A stretch of DNA of 64,000 nt from Ricinus communis (Eukaryota; Streptophyta; Magnoliopsida; Malpighiales; Euphorbiaceae). Numbering within the stretch: the first letter of the stretch is position 1; the number at the start of each line of letters is the position of its first letter. The position numbers were made by a program, and so were the translations under genes. Where the stretch lies: positions 19,653,001-19,717,000 of the forward strand of contig NC_063263.1 of NCBI RefSeq assembly GCF_019578655.1, read 5' to 3'. This document shows positions 13,301 to 26,939 of this stretch, in pieces. A model generated the notes under the pieces. It was given only the letters and a program-made list of their open reading frames with translations, was not told the DNA's origin and made no database searches.

Positions 13301-16300
13301 TCGACAGAGCAGTCCGGCAATCTTCTTCCCCAATACGGCCTTTTAATCTCTTGCGGTTGAATCGCACATATATGTTTGTAAGGTTGTCAAGAAACTTCAA
13401 GAGATATGGAACCACCTGGAAAGGATACAAGTAGATGATATGAATACATCCCACCACACATGAGAAATTACAGATCTAAACTCAACTTTCATCTTTAAGT
13501 CCACTTTTTAGCTGTTTCAATTTCAAAAGAAGAATCACTACATTCAGTTGCAGAGTCAGAGGCAGAGGCAGGATTGAGACTTTAATTGGTGTTTTTATAT
13601 GCTTCAGAACATAAACATAATTTTGTAATCCATATTTAGGGGTGGCTAGTGACCAGACAAACTACTAATCACTATAATTCAATGTCTTCATAAAGTTTTT
13701 TCTTCATGTTTATAGCATAAAAAGGTTCAAACATCTCAATTTTTCCTTTCATCCCAAAGACTTGAAAAAACCAAAATAAATTTCAGAATAAAAGTTCATT
13801 GTTTCCATATGTAAATCACATGCAGACTGCAGACTAGTAAATTACAAATTAAAATAAAAAACTAGAAGAGTCGAGAAAAAAATTTAGAATACATCAATAT
13901 ATCAACCATGCATATCATTAATTATTTACCACACATAAGTGCAAAGACTTTTAATATTTTTATTATTTGATGGCAGACTATTGATTGACATACTTAACAG
14001 TCTTCAAGCGTTTTTGGTCTGGGTGTTGGGGGGTGAGAGGCCCCCTCCATGCAACCCCACACACCCATCCTGCTTGTAGATTTGCCAATATAAAGTCTAT
14101 TTAAGAAACTTATGATAAGAACAGCAGTATAATTGCTTAAAAGGCAGCTAACCGTGTAAAGTCGGTAACCATCCATTTCCTGGCGCACAAAATGAACAAG
14201 ACTTTGAGTGGCTGAGTTGATCCACCGATCTAACACATTAGATGAGTTTTGAAGTTTTCCAAAATCAAGGGGTGTGAATGGCGCAAGCCCTTCAACCTCA
14301 AGCCTCTTAGCATTTTGTACCAAAAACCTATATGCATTATACCATGGAAGGAATACATCTTTGACCTGGAAAAAACGCATATTAACTTAGACGGAGAACT
14401 TCATCTGCGAACACCAGTTATATCCAGAATATTTAAGTAACGAGACAAAACTCACGACACTGTAAACTCCTTCCTTTTTGAAACGCAAGGTTTCAGCACG
14501 CACAACTGGAGAGTTAATAAGATATAATCGTAATGCGTCCTGGACATAAGGGCAAAAAAGGAAAAGGTCATACATAATCCTTAACAAAGTGGGAAAGAAA
14601 ATAATAGCCAACTCCACAGTATAACCAAAAATCACAAAAGAAAAATTAAAAAAGAGAAGAAAAATTATGAAATGAACATTGAGAGACATGACATAGTTTC
14701 AAGGACTTACAGCTCCAAAGTCATCTATAACTTCCATTGGTGATGGATAGTTTTTTAGTTTTTTGCTCATCTTTTTTCCATCCTCTGCTAGGACCAGTCC
14801 ATTGCAAACAAGATTCTTAAATGCAGGCTTGCCAAATAATGCAGTAGACAACACCATAAGTGTATAGAACCTGCAATGAAAAATAGATTGTCTACAAATT
14901 TAGTTATCCCTAAAGAAGATTATCTCTCAGAGTCTACAGACAAGAAAGTGAATAAGCCCTGATTTCCCATAGGTACTCAAGTTCTAAGAAATTGAGAAAA
15001 AAAAAATTTCAGAAAACCAATCCAAGAAAATAGGAATGCAACAAATACATATTTGAAATCTCTAAGGTACAACTTCATGGCCTATGGATCTTTTTTCCTC
15101 CTGCTGGCAAATGATCACAAGGGCATGGTTTTGAGCACAAGAATTTGACATAATTTCTATGGAATGGATGGTAAATCGCCACAATTAAACCAGAATTCTC
15201 ATATCTCTAAGTATAACTCAATTTATAACGTTCCCTAGGAATTATGAAGTTGCCTTGAAGCCTAGATTTACATGTATATGGATATGATATTAGATATGGT
15301 ACATTTTCGTGGGTTGAACTCATCCACCTTCCAGGACCTAAAAAGATATCTCTGTCATATGACTGTCCAAATATCTTTATCTATCCCAGATGCTTTTGTA
15401 AAGTTGGGAGTCAACTAGACATTAATTCAGATCTGAAATTAAGGAACCAACCATCCACGAGTTTGATCTAGCCCTTCAGCAATAAATTGCCCAGGAAAAC
15501 TTTTCTCAAAAAGCTCAATGTTCTCAAATGGATAATGGATATAAGCATAAGGCATTGACCCACTCTCAAACCAGCAATCAAATACCTGCAACAATAAAAC
15601 CATGTGTCAATAATATTATAAAAAGCATAATTCTGAAGTGAAATATAACATAAATACCATCCACGACTGCAGCAATACACATACATAGATTAAATCAGGG
15701 AAGGAAACATGCTTCAAAGACCGATTCAGATTCATAGATAAATTGTTAAGTTTTTTTCCATGATTGGATGTGCTCGTAACCTCCAAGGTCAATAAATCAG
15801 CCATAAAAAGATATGGACCTCTTTTTCTTTTTTACAGAAACCAAACTTTTGATCAAAAAGACCTGGTAGATAATCTCATTTAAATTTCAGAAGAGTTGGG
15901 GAAAGTAGGCAGACAGATAATTTCACTATGAATCCATATCTTTGACCATTCAATTTCACTATCATCCAGCCATTTTTCCTAGGGGTTAAGGGACGCAGTG
16001 AATACTTCAGGTTAGGGGTGGTAACAGGACGCGCTTTGCAACTTTGCCCAGCTCTCACAAAATTAATTTCACAAGCATCAAAAGTGGCCGCCTGTGACTA
16101 GAAAGTTCATCTTAACCCTCTGATGCTTACAAACTCAAATGTGTTAAAAACTGTCACTTAAGAAATTGATTCGCACTCCCATCCTCTTTTAAGGGCCACT
16201 TCCATATACTGCTTCTATTGAAAGGCGCCATTATGCCAAGCAGATAGCAGTGCAGTGACTTTGGGCTGGACATACATGTGAACTTATTAGCAAGGATGGT

Positions 16301-19300
16301 GTCTAGAAACACATATTAAAGTATATTTGTTTCAAACCATGAATCCTGCCTAAACTAAATTTGGGTCAAAATAAGGAGTTTTAAGTGTTGCATCTTAAAA
16401 CAACATTATAAGGTATCATCAAAGAATAAAAAAATACAGCACACCCAGATATAATAGCTTACATCATCTACTCGTCGAAGCACACCAAATTCAGGACCAC
16501 GACTTGATGGGATAGTTATATGATCGATATGATGCCGATGCAGATCAAACACCTGGAAAATGATGCATAGACAAAAACAGACAATAAGACTTACATAATT
16601 GTAATAAAATGTCAGTTTAAAAGTTAGAAAGCTAATACAGCAAGGTAGACAAGCACGGAATCTAGAAACAACACCATTGCCCCCATAAATATATGGAAGA
16701 TTAAGGCCAATGGATGGAACATTGAAACTTAAATAGATCATCAAAAAAACTAGAGGTTTATAGAACTAAACTAGCTGTATGGCTGAAACATTAGAAGCAT
16801 CCATATAAAAAGTTTGTGTGCCAGGATCACTGGCACAAGAATTCTGTGGGACATAATGATCAAGGAAATTCACGCTTTAGCTGAGAAACAAATGAACTAA
16901 AATATGCCAATAGTGCTCAAGAACAACAAAATCAACTATATTAGCAACATGAGTTCTGTAATTCCAGAGCCATGACCAACTAGTTGAGTTTTATAGTTTC
17001 ACCAGCATGCCGCCCAATTTAAGCAAGAATCTCTTATGGACATTATTAGTAGGGAGAAAATAGAAGTGGACTATTTGTATTTCAAAAGAATAAATGCTAA
17101 ACCATATAATATAATAATAAATTTATGAACCACATCCAAAAAAGAATAATAATATGGCAAGAGGGTCAGGGAGAGAGAGAGAGAGAGAGCAAACCTTAAT
17201 ACCAGAAAGCTTTTCAAGTTTAGCAACAGAGTCCATGACAATTACTTCTTCACCATCCTGACTGATCCACACAGGAAGAGGAGTTCCCCAAAATCGACTT
17301 CTACTAACAGCCCAATCTCTTGCATTTTCCAGCCAATTGTGAAATCGCTTTTCCTGTAATTATAACCGAACGGGGGAAAGAGTCTACATATCAGAAATTG
17401 ATTGGAAACACTAGATAATAATCAAACAACTCTGTAATAGCACTAAACTAAATTGATTAGAAATATTAGATAATAACCAAAAGAACTCCATAATAGCACT
17501 AAACTAAACACCTATCAAATTCAGTTAAACTGAGACAAAGGGGAGAGCATCATCAAAAAGATAGATAAAAAGTTCAGTGACTGACTATGAAGTGGAGTAG
17601 CAACTTGTGTATTTTACAATAATGCAAAGACAACCAAAACTCTGCTTTCTGCTATAAGAGGGAGGAGTTGATCTAACCTTCACATAATCAGGAACCCAAT
17701 ATGTCTGTTTGTTGTTTTCTAGCAACTGCACTTTAAGTTCCTCTACTCTAACAAACCTAGACACAGAATTTATCAGAAGAGCTCAAGATGAGGATCATAA
17801 AGCCAAATAATATGATTAACACAGAAGAATCCTACCGTATGCAGAATCTAAGAATTCATCCATATGCAGAACCAAAGAATCATTGTTAACGTAATAACAT
17901 AAAATGACTTTAATTGAAATGTACAAAAGAATGGAGAATACAAATTAAGCAAAAAATATTTATACCATATGACAAATCAAGAATTTTAAATCTCAAAGCT
18001 GGAATATAATATCAGCAATGAACTAGAAATGCAAATGTTTCCAAAAAATAGACAAAAGCCAAGACAAATTTAATGAGGAATAAATAAACAAGAAATCAAA
18101 AAGATTTTCCCAAAAGAAACGAACAACAGTCAGCTGTTACTAAAGTAAGTAATGAAAAAAATCCTCAATTATTTCCAACGTTCCATAATTAGAAACGTAT
18201 ACTCTGCAGAAAGAATCGTATGTGACCAAATAGTAAACCGAGAAACATAAATTCAGATCAAGCCATAATGATAGGATTTCAAATAGAGAAAACAGCCAAG
18301 AAAAAGAGAAAATTTTAAAAATAAAATAAAGAGAAAGAAAAAAAAAAAAAAGAATTTTTCACAACCTTGGCCAATTTGATTTTATCACTCATGACAATCA
18401 TCTTTAACATTTGTAATAATTACAGCCACTTTAATGAAGGAGTCTGGCAATTTAAATGTGGACTCGTATATAGCAAGTTCATTTTGCAATGTTAATAACA
18501 TTTAACGTACTTGCTAAATGCTTTCTTTTCTAAACTGTAACTATATTCTTATAACATCAATCATTGCATTTATTTTTGGAGATAAATTAATATTTTACAT
18601 TTATCACCATGACAAAGAACAAATATAAAAAAAAAAACAATTAAGAGTGCTAAGCAATCTATCGATACATGGGTACATCATATAGTCACTAGTTCACTGT
18701 AACTGTTACCAATCTATGGCAGCCACATTAGATAAATTACAAGATTCGGAATATTGTGCAAAGATCAAAAGTTTCTTTAGCCTTTCAAATATTGGTTGTT
18801 TCTTTAGCCTTTCAAATATTGGTTATCTCTTTGACATTGGTGTTTCAGAACATGAACTATGAGATATAACTCATAAAGATAAATAATCAGAATAAAATAA
18901 CAAAATCTTTCAAGACAACAATTGAGTTGCATGACAGGAAAAAAACTATTCTTCAAACTTTAAAAGGCGATTGAGACAAAATAATTGAATAGCTAGAGCT
19001 AAAAAAAAAAAAAGAATACACTCGTCTTGAACTAAATTTCAGGCTTCGGAAAACCCCATATAGGCATTGGGCAACAAAAGATTTTGAATACCAAGTACAA
19101 TTATGAATATTAAACAGGGCCGAACTATCATCTTAAAAATGTCAAAGATGAGTCCTTGCATAATTCAGCAAACACAAAATGATTCTTGCGTGTGTTGATT
19201 CATACATGTATAGGGGCTTCAAAAAATAAAATAAAAGAACAGCTGCATGACCATTATAATGGAAACAAATACAGTTAAAGTTAGAAAGCTTACCAGCTTG

Positions 19301-22300
19301 GAACAGCTCTATAAATAAGAGGAGTATCTGATCTCCAACAGAAGGGATAAGAGTGCGTGAAGGTACCAGACTTAACAAGCCTGCCTTTTGCCTGAGTCAT
19401 TCAATGACATAAGAAAATGATTAATGGCATAAAAATAACCAAATTGCTCACTAAAAAGATCCTAGAATTTGACCTCTCCTTCATTTAGCCATCATATGCT
19501 TTTCTCAAATCCTTCCTTAAACTCTTTTAAGCATTATACTTGTAGCCTCTGCTGGCTCCATTTTAATTCATTAGCTATATGCTAACATGACATTTAAAAG
19601 ATAATGACAAAGAAATGGGTGGTTTAAGCATCTCTTTCTCTCTTCACACATAAGGACAAAGCAAAGCTACTTGAAAACTCCACATCAACTTAACCAGAGT
19701 CTCACCTTCACTGCTTCAATGATATCTTTATCTGCATCCTTGACATAACGCCCGCTAAATTCAGTAATTCTTTCAGCAAAGCATCCATCATCATCGACAG
19801 CTACAATCAAATTCTCTCCCTACAATACCAACAAAATTATTAAAAGAGAGTGAAATAAAAAAAATTGAAGAATGGATATTAGCACTGCAAGAGAAAGGAT
19901 AAATTTAACCAGGAGTATAGAAAGTAAAAGTGGACAATAGAAAACCTAAAAGGAAATAGGAGACCAAAACTATGAATTCTCAAGTTTAGGCATATTACTG
20001 CCAGACTTGAAAGAATAAGTCAAAGTGAGAAAACATATCAAACATCTTCGAACTGTATACTTGTAACTGAAAGATATTGGATTCTATAAAACCAGAATCC
20101 TTGAGCTCAGTTGCTGTTTTCTAATGCCATATGTTTTCATTAATGTCAACCAAGTTCAGATCCCATTCCCTTAGGCTACACCAAGGAATTGTCCACACTC
20201 CAAAAATTAGTCAGCTTTAACAGGGGTCCTCACAGAAGACAGAACCATGGCACTTCATTTGAAAGGAAAAGGCAACCAACTTATTCTATATTATCTGGCT
20301 ATACATCTTAAAAAAAGAAATCAACCAGAATTTGTTTTGAAAGCTTATAATCAAGTGACTGAGACCTGTTTATAGCATAATAGCACAAACCTTGTTGATT
20401 ATTTGATTTTCAATGCAAACACGGTAATCATCTTCACCAAATGCCGGAGCACAATGAACAATTCCAGTACCACTATCATCAGTCACATAATTGTCCGCAA
20501 CAACTCTAAAGGCCGTGTTGGAGAAATCTGAGAAGAAATTAAATAATGGCACATACCTGCATGCATTCTCTCAGAAATTTAACACTGTCCACAACATCCC
20601 GTCTATTGGCATATATTAAATTATTTAAATGAAAGCAACAACAAGCACCATATCATGCTAACATAAATTCTGTCAGTGAAAAATTTATACACATAAAATG
20701 TTTAAGAGAACACTACTGATAGGGAAAACGATCTTACAGAATTAAACTGCTTGTTTTGAAATTTCTGAAAAAAGGAACTTGTTTCAAGTTTTATTGAACT
20801 GAATCATTTTGTTTGAAATTCGGTTACTTTGCAGAATTCAGTTTATTTGGCAAAATTTAACCATTTTGTACCACCGAAAAACCAATAAAAAGTGGATGGA
20901 AAATAATTACGTAGCTTTCACAATGTTTATGTCTATTCTTAAACTTAAAAATATCCCTCTACTCCAATATCCTGGTTGAGAAAAGAATGGGGATTCTATA
21001 CAAGAGTCCTTTTCTTCATCCAAATAACAAATTTTGATTTAACTCTAATGTAAGCACTTTTTTCATCAACCCAGTACTAACTGAATTCAATTTAGTTACT
21101 CTTAACAGGATGAAAGTAATATGCAGGCTGCTTATAGTACAGGTTCCAGGAATTCGAAATGCATAAAAAATGAGTAGACTCACTTCTTTTTCACCAGTTC
21201 ATTGCCCTTTACTTTCTCTAACAACTCAAATGAATCCATCAAGTTTTCAGTTTTCCCACCCTTAGTTTTTCCACCAGCAGGTCCATTTACTGCACTTGAT
21301 TTTGGCTTCTCGGTAGGAAGAGCTGACAACCTAGATTCAGCAACCACATACACTTTTCCAGTGTACTTGTTACGAACCTGGATTTTATTTTTCACCGAAT
21401 ATTAGAAATTCAAGTACACCAACTACCATAATCTTATAAACAAATTATAATGGTGAACTAAAAGAATACACATAACACGATTTCAAGTTCTAGTCTTTCG
21501 AAGACTCATGCATGTGAACCTTATGCTTTAACTTGCTCTGCAATAGTAATAGAGCTCAAGCAATGTCCAGATTCATGCATCAAAGAACCCAAGAAGAGAA
21601 AATTAATAACTGTATTATCCAACTCAAGATCGCATACACAATAATCAAAAGAAGTGGCTTTAACTCGGAATATTTTGCAGCCTAAGATATTCACAATTGA
21701 AAGGAAATATTGAATTTCCGAATCATCAAATTCAAATAAGTAACACCAACAACAAATAAAAGATAACTAACCTTGACATAGTCAAAATTCCCATTAACAC
21801 AAAGGGCAAGATTACTAGGCAAGGTCCATGGGGTTGTTGTCCAGGCAACAAAGGCTGCATTATGTGGGTCATCAACAATTGGAAATGCCACCATTATCTC
21901 AGGGTCTGGAACATCCTGTGTTACTCAAAGGAGTTAGAAAAGATACATAACAGTTAAAAATAAGATGGCAGGAGTTCAGCAAAAGAAAAAGCATTTGTCA
22001 CAAACCTTATAATTCTGACCAGCTTCAAAATTAGACAGGACAGTTTTGCAACCAGTACTGTATGGCATAACCTATAAAGAAAAGTCAACATATTGTAAAT
22101 ATCATCAATGGTCCATTTTAAATGATAACAATGAGAATACCAAAATATCGCCTACAAAAGATTGTGCTTTTAACACATCAACAATAAGGAATTCGAAAGT
22201 CTAAAAACGCAAAAAGTTAATTCAGTTAACACAATGCAGTCAGTTATTATGTTTGAAAAGGTTATAATTGCTAAATTCAATTGTTTCAACTTTAGAAATA

Positions 22301-23151
22301 ACAAATAAATAAATGAAGCAAAAGCATTTTGAAAGATAGAAAATTATCCGACTGGTGATGTGATTTGCACAAATTCTGTTTACTGAACTTTTCACGTCAT
22401 TTTATTCAAAAAATGCGTAAAATAAAAATGAAATCTAAATCCAAAGATAACCCTGAAACACCATAGGAAATGAATTCAACTTAGCATTGCCAATTATAGA
22501 AGGAAACAAAATCTCACATATTACTTTTACAATAAATTGAGTCTGCAAGAATATCATAACTTTATATGCTATAGAATCACAAGAAATGAAAAGCAAAAAA
22601 AAAAAAAAAAAACTAACCTTAAACCCCTTATAAACAAGACCTTTATCGAAAAGCTGATAGAAAACCCACCAAACACTTTCCATAAACTTCAAATCCATAG
22701 TTTTATAGTCATTCTTAAAATCAATCCACCTCCCAGTTCTAGTAATAACTTTCTCCCATTCACCAACATACCTAGTAACAATACTCCTACACTCCTCATT
22801 ATACTTATCAATTCCCATTTTCAAAACCTCATCTCTTCTCTGAATCCCTAGTTTCCTATCAATCTCATTTTCCACTGGCAATCCATGGCAGTCCCAACCG
22901 AACCGCCGGGTCACATGGTGGCCTCTCATGGTCTGATATCGGGTCACAATGTCCTTGATCGTTCCGGCTAAGATGTGGCCATAGTGTGGAAGTCCGGTGG
23001 CGAAGGGTGGACCGTCATAGAAGATGTATTCGGGTAGAGATTCGGTTCGGGATAATTGAGTTTCGAATGCTTTGATTTCTGACCAGAAAGATAAGATTTT
23101 TTCTTCTTGGTTTGGAAATGAGAAGTCTTTTCCTTCGCAGACTTCCTCCAT
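7314..23151 (-). CDS. Isoleucine-tRNA ligase, cytosolic type (27 exons, 1175 aa)
   Basis: A class I aminoacyl-tRNA synthetase charging tRNA-Ile. Exons in transcript order: 22618-23151, 22006-22071, 21772-21915, 21184-21377, 20391-20556, 19706-19819, 19294-19391, 17678-17756, 17195-17353, 16463-16552, 15452-15585, 14711-14870, 14456-14539, 14153-14365, 13290-13415, 11997-12134, 11497-11600, 11330-11393, 10563-10651, 10339-10480, 9701-9764, 9551-9618, 9134-9256, 8459-8524, 7755-7866, 7521-7612, 7314-7418. All junctions are GT-AG and phase-consistent, giving 1175 aa, near the 1190 of the Arabidopsis cytosolic enzyme. Visible motifs are the HIGH signature as HYGH (residues 56-59), editing-domain motifs [10 protein letters not shown] and [15 protein letters not shown], the [11 protein letters not shown] motif, and KMSK (626-629). 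There is no transit peptide: the protein starts [17 protein letters not shown], so a cytosolic location is expected. The start codon sits in a good context (AACAATGGAG). Confidence 0.97.
17171..17189. repeat. (GA)n microsatellite in a tRNA ligase intron
   Basis: A pure GA run of 19 bases. On the gene strand it reads as CT repeats starting a few bases after a splice donor, between the exon at 17195-17353 and the exon at 16463-16552. Confidence 0.9.
17398..17508. repeat. Tandem duplication of about 55 bp in a tRNA ligase intron
   Basis: Two adjacent copies, 17398-17452 and 17453-17508, both begin TTGATT and end GCACTAAACTAAA. They differ by several substitutions and one base of length. The repeat lies in the intron between exons 17678-17756 and 17195-17353. 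Confidence 0.8.
18771..18824. repeat. Perfect 27-bp tandem duplication in a tRNA ligase intron
   Basis: Two identical adjacent copies of a 27-base unit beginning GTTTCTTTAGCC, at 18771-18797 and 18798-18824. It lies in the largest intron (17757-19293). The identity of the copies suggests a recent slippage or repair event. Confidence 0.9.
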
Positions 23152-26100
23152 TGTTGCCGATGGAGGGAGATGTCAAGGACTAGGGTTTTTCTTGATGGTG
23201 GCGGAGAGAAAAATGAAACGAGAAAGAGATACAGTGAATCAATAAAAGGGTTTAAGACTTACAGCTAACGCGACAGTTATTCGCTTGGCTAGTTGACACG
23301 GTTGTTTTGTATTCATCCTTTCTAATTTCAATTTTTATATATTTTTATTTTCAAAAATCTAAGAATTATTTTTATAAGAAGTAAAATAGATGGTTTTTGT
23401 AAAAACAAGTTGAAGAAAAACCGTTTATAGACATTAAGAATATTAATATATCACATTAAAAGAATTTAAATTTATTTTTCAATATCAAAATCCAATTTAA
23501 AACTGAATTACTTTTAAAAATTTAATATGCAATCGGTTAATTATTTAATTTAATTTATCTATATATTTAGATATAAATAATAAAATATGGAAATCTTAAT
23601 ACATAAAAAAATTTTACTTCACATATAAATATTATGTTGATATAATTCTAAAACTTTTAGAATTAATATATTTAGTTTAATTACATATTACTATTTACTC
23701 TATAATTAGTAATATAATTTTAATCTAGAAAAATACCATTTGAAAATTAGTAATATAATTAAATAGTTATATCTAAATTTTAAGCATTTATTATGTTTCT
23801 AATATTAATTTATAATCATATTTAATTAATATATTAATTAATAAACTAAATAATTTTCTAATTTTATATGGCATATATTATAAATTATTTTTTTGATGAA
23901 TAGTTATTTTATGTAACTAATGTAGTATCGATTATCAAATTATTTAATTTAAATTTAAAATTTAAAATTTAAATATTTGTAATTATTTAAATAATAGTAA
24001 TAGTTATACGATATGCAAACAAATATTTTAAATCTTATATCTATTATTAAATTTAATATATATTTTTTAAAGTTTGGACAGTTTAATGTTACAAATTAAA
24101 AGTTAAAAACTTTAGTGATATTAGCCTCGAAATTCATAAAAAATAAAGGTAATTTAGCTAAAAATTGAAGAAGAAAATGATAAAGATTTGATCAAAATTA
24201 AAGAAAAAAGAAAATGAAAGTAACAATACAGAGAATGTTTGATAGCTGCTAGAAAACAATCGGTAATTTGTTAGTTTTCGAAAATTATATTAAATTTTTT
24301 AATAATTTTTTTAAACAACTATTAATAATTGTTAGGATATTTCATTTTAAAATAACTACAAAATTGAAGTTCTTGAAAAATAATTATTTTATATATAGAT
24401 CAATAGACTAGATTAATTATTTTAATTTTAGTTGTTATTCTTTCCATTTTAACCTATCTCATATGTTTAATTCATATTAGATTAATTATTTAATATGTAT
24501 ATAATAAAAATGTTTAATTCGTTAAATTATAATACTATGTCATATGTTATTATTAAAAGTAAGATTTTATACTATTAAATTATTAACAGCAGCTGCTAGC
24601 TATTGACAAGAACAACAGTTTAATCAAAGAGTTTATAAGACAAATCTAAAAGACATCAATGGTGTCAAAATCCAATTAAAAGGGAGCTGGATCATAAAAG
24701 TCAAACATTACAAGATGAATATCTCAATTAAAGACAAAAAAAATAAAGGATCAGGCTTCTTGAGGACCACGTTTCTCTTTCTCATTAATCCCATTTGCTG
24801 AGGATTTTCCCATGAACTATTTATTTATATTTTTATTCAAAAAGCATTGACATAAAATAATAAAAATTATTTTTTATCTTAACTAAAATTCTGAATTCGA
24901 GTCTTAAATATATAATTATATTTAAATTTTTAAAATAATATTTAATTATTCATAAAAATTCTTATTTATTTCTTTACTCATTATAAGAACAATTTATAAA
25001 AACTTATGAATTTACAAAATTCTACCGTGTAAAATGGGATTTTAAGATTTTAAAACTTGTAGAACTGTAACAGATAAGTTGGTTTCATAGTCAATTCAGA
25101 CAAGGAATTTTCTATTGTTGTAACAAAAAATCTATATGAAATTTCTTCATTCAAACCATCTCGTATTATATAAATAACGTCCATATGGACTAAACCAAGT
25201 TTCTCATAAGCATAACATTTCCTTGCATAGCAAATAATAATTAATAATTTTTGGATTATGAATATATATCCATTCTCTTACTTGAGAGATAAGAATGGAC
25301 TTGATATATATATATATTAATTTCTGAGATTTAAAATTTTTTTAATACGTGTATTTAATTTTTGATACATAAGATTTTTATTTTGACATATGTACTATTT
25401 TTGACACATAAAATTCAAGTTTATGTGTAATTTTATACTTTTTTCTATTAATTTATTAAATAATAAGTTACATTTCTAATTAAATACCCATTTTAATCCT
25501 AAAAAATAAAATATTACTATAAATTAGTTTTCTAATTAGATAATAATTATTCTAAAAAATAGCATATATTAATTATAATTTAATATTCTATTTTAAAAGT
25601 TCTAATTACTTAACATGTTCTTTTTTCTCATTAATTATTAATTTAAAATAATTAATTTAAGAAAATTCATTTACAAAATATAATAGACATTGAATAGAAA
25701 AAAATTAATGCTCGATATTTATGCATTATTTAGTTTTCCATACGTGATACCGATGTACTTTCTCCATTCCATTATAAATGTTTTTTTTTCAATTAGAAAA
25801 CTTCAATTATCTATCATTTTATATATCAAATGCAATATTAATTTTTTTATTTTATCCTTAGGTTTAATAGGTGTAATAAATTCTGGAATATCTATAAAAG
25901 GATAAATTAGTCTAATTTAGCTAATTTTTTTTATAATTAACCCTATTAAATATTTTCTTAATCCGAGTGAATTATTAAAAAGCAGCAGTTATAATAGAAT
26001 GGAGAAAGTACTATCAGTTTTAAAAATGGAAAGGAAATAAAAAAATTATAACTATAAAAGAAATATTTTTCTTTTTTCTTAGATTCAATTTTTCTTTTTT

Positions 26101-26724
26101 CTTTAATTTAAGATATAAATAATTGCATAAATTTTAAAGTTTTAAGCTTTATTAAATCAAAATAAATTATTGTTTACTCCTGTTAGTATAATTTTCATGA
26201 CTCATATATTATTTATCACTCAGTTTCCAGTTTGATAATATGAAATTTGAATAATGTTATAAATTATTTAACTATTTGACAATAATCTTATGGTTATTAA
26301 TTTGTTATACTTTAGATACGCTATAATATTTATATAATATATGTAAAAGGATAAGAAAATAAATATTTTAATTAATTATTTGACTTATATTTAAAATATA
26401 AAATTACATTTTAATAAATAATGTGATTAAAATAAAAATATTACAAAAATAAAAAAAATATTAATTTTATTATTGTATCCATAATTTATTCTTTTATGAT
26501 TAAGTTTTTTTCTTGAGATGTAAATTAATTACCAAATGATATGACATTATATTGTCCATTTGATAATATTGCAAGATCAAACGATTCATCAAACGATAAA
26601 AGGTTGGACTCTTGAAATTAGAGATAAGATGTTCAACTATTGAAACTAGATCAATATTTTCTTTATTTATTTTTCAAGTCTTATTCCGTTGAATATTTAA
26701 TAATTAATTTTATTTAGATAAAAT
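23152..26724. other. AT-rich intergenic desert with the tRNA ligase promoter
   Basis: The first about 100 bases are the 5' leader of the isoleucine-tRNA ligase on the - strand, and its promoter must lie just beyond. The rest is extremely AT-rich, with many short open frames and no recognisable protein. I see no RNA gene here and no transposon that I can name. Confidence 0.5.
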
Positions 26725-26939
26725 CATAATTAGATTCCTGAATTTAGTATTTTTTGTAATTACTATTTAAAACGATGGTATCACCAAGCCTTTAAGTTAA
26801 TAAATGTTTACGCGTGTTTTATAAGCGTTGATAAAATCGTGTATAAACACTTATTTAATAATAAAATTATAAATATAGAATTGCAAGAGACATAATTGGG
26901 CCTCTGAACTTTAACTTTTTATAATTAAAACCCTCATAT
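26725..26939. repeat. Small hairpin flanked by imperfect direct repeats
   Basis: Two related blocks of about 40 bp starting CATAATT (26725 and 26891) flank an imperfect hairpin centred near 26820, with arms around GTTTACGCGTGTTTTAT. It sits directly before the decayed Copia coding region. It could be a small non-autonomous element or remnant leader sequence. Confidence 0.35.

Noticed and set aside
22537..22851. 104-codon open frame on the + strand
   Set aside because: It is antisense to the first coding exon of the isoleucine-tRNA ligase, has low-complexity sequence, and has no family signature.
23250..26700. Hidden gene or replication origin in the AT-rich desert
   Set aside because: Only short random frames and AT-biased composition are present; nothing distinguishes it from ordinary plant intergenic DNA.
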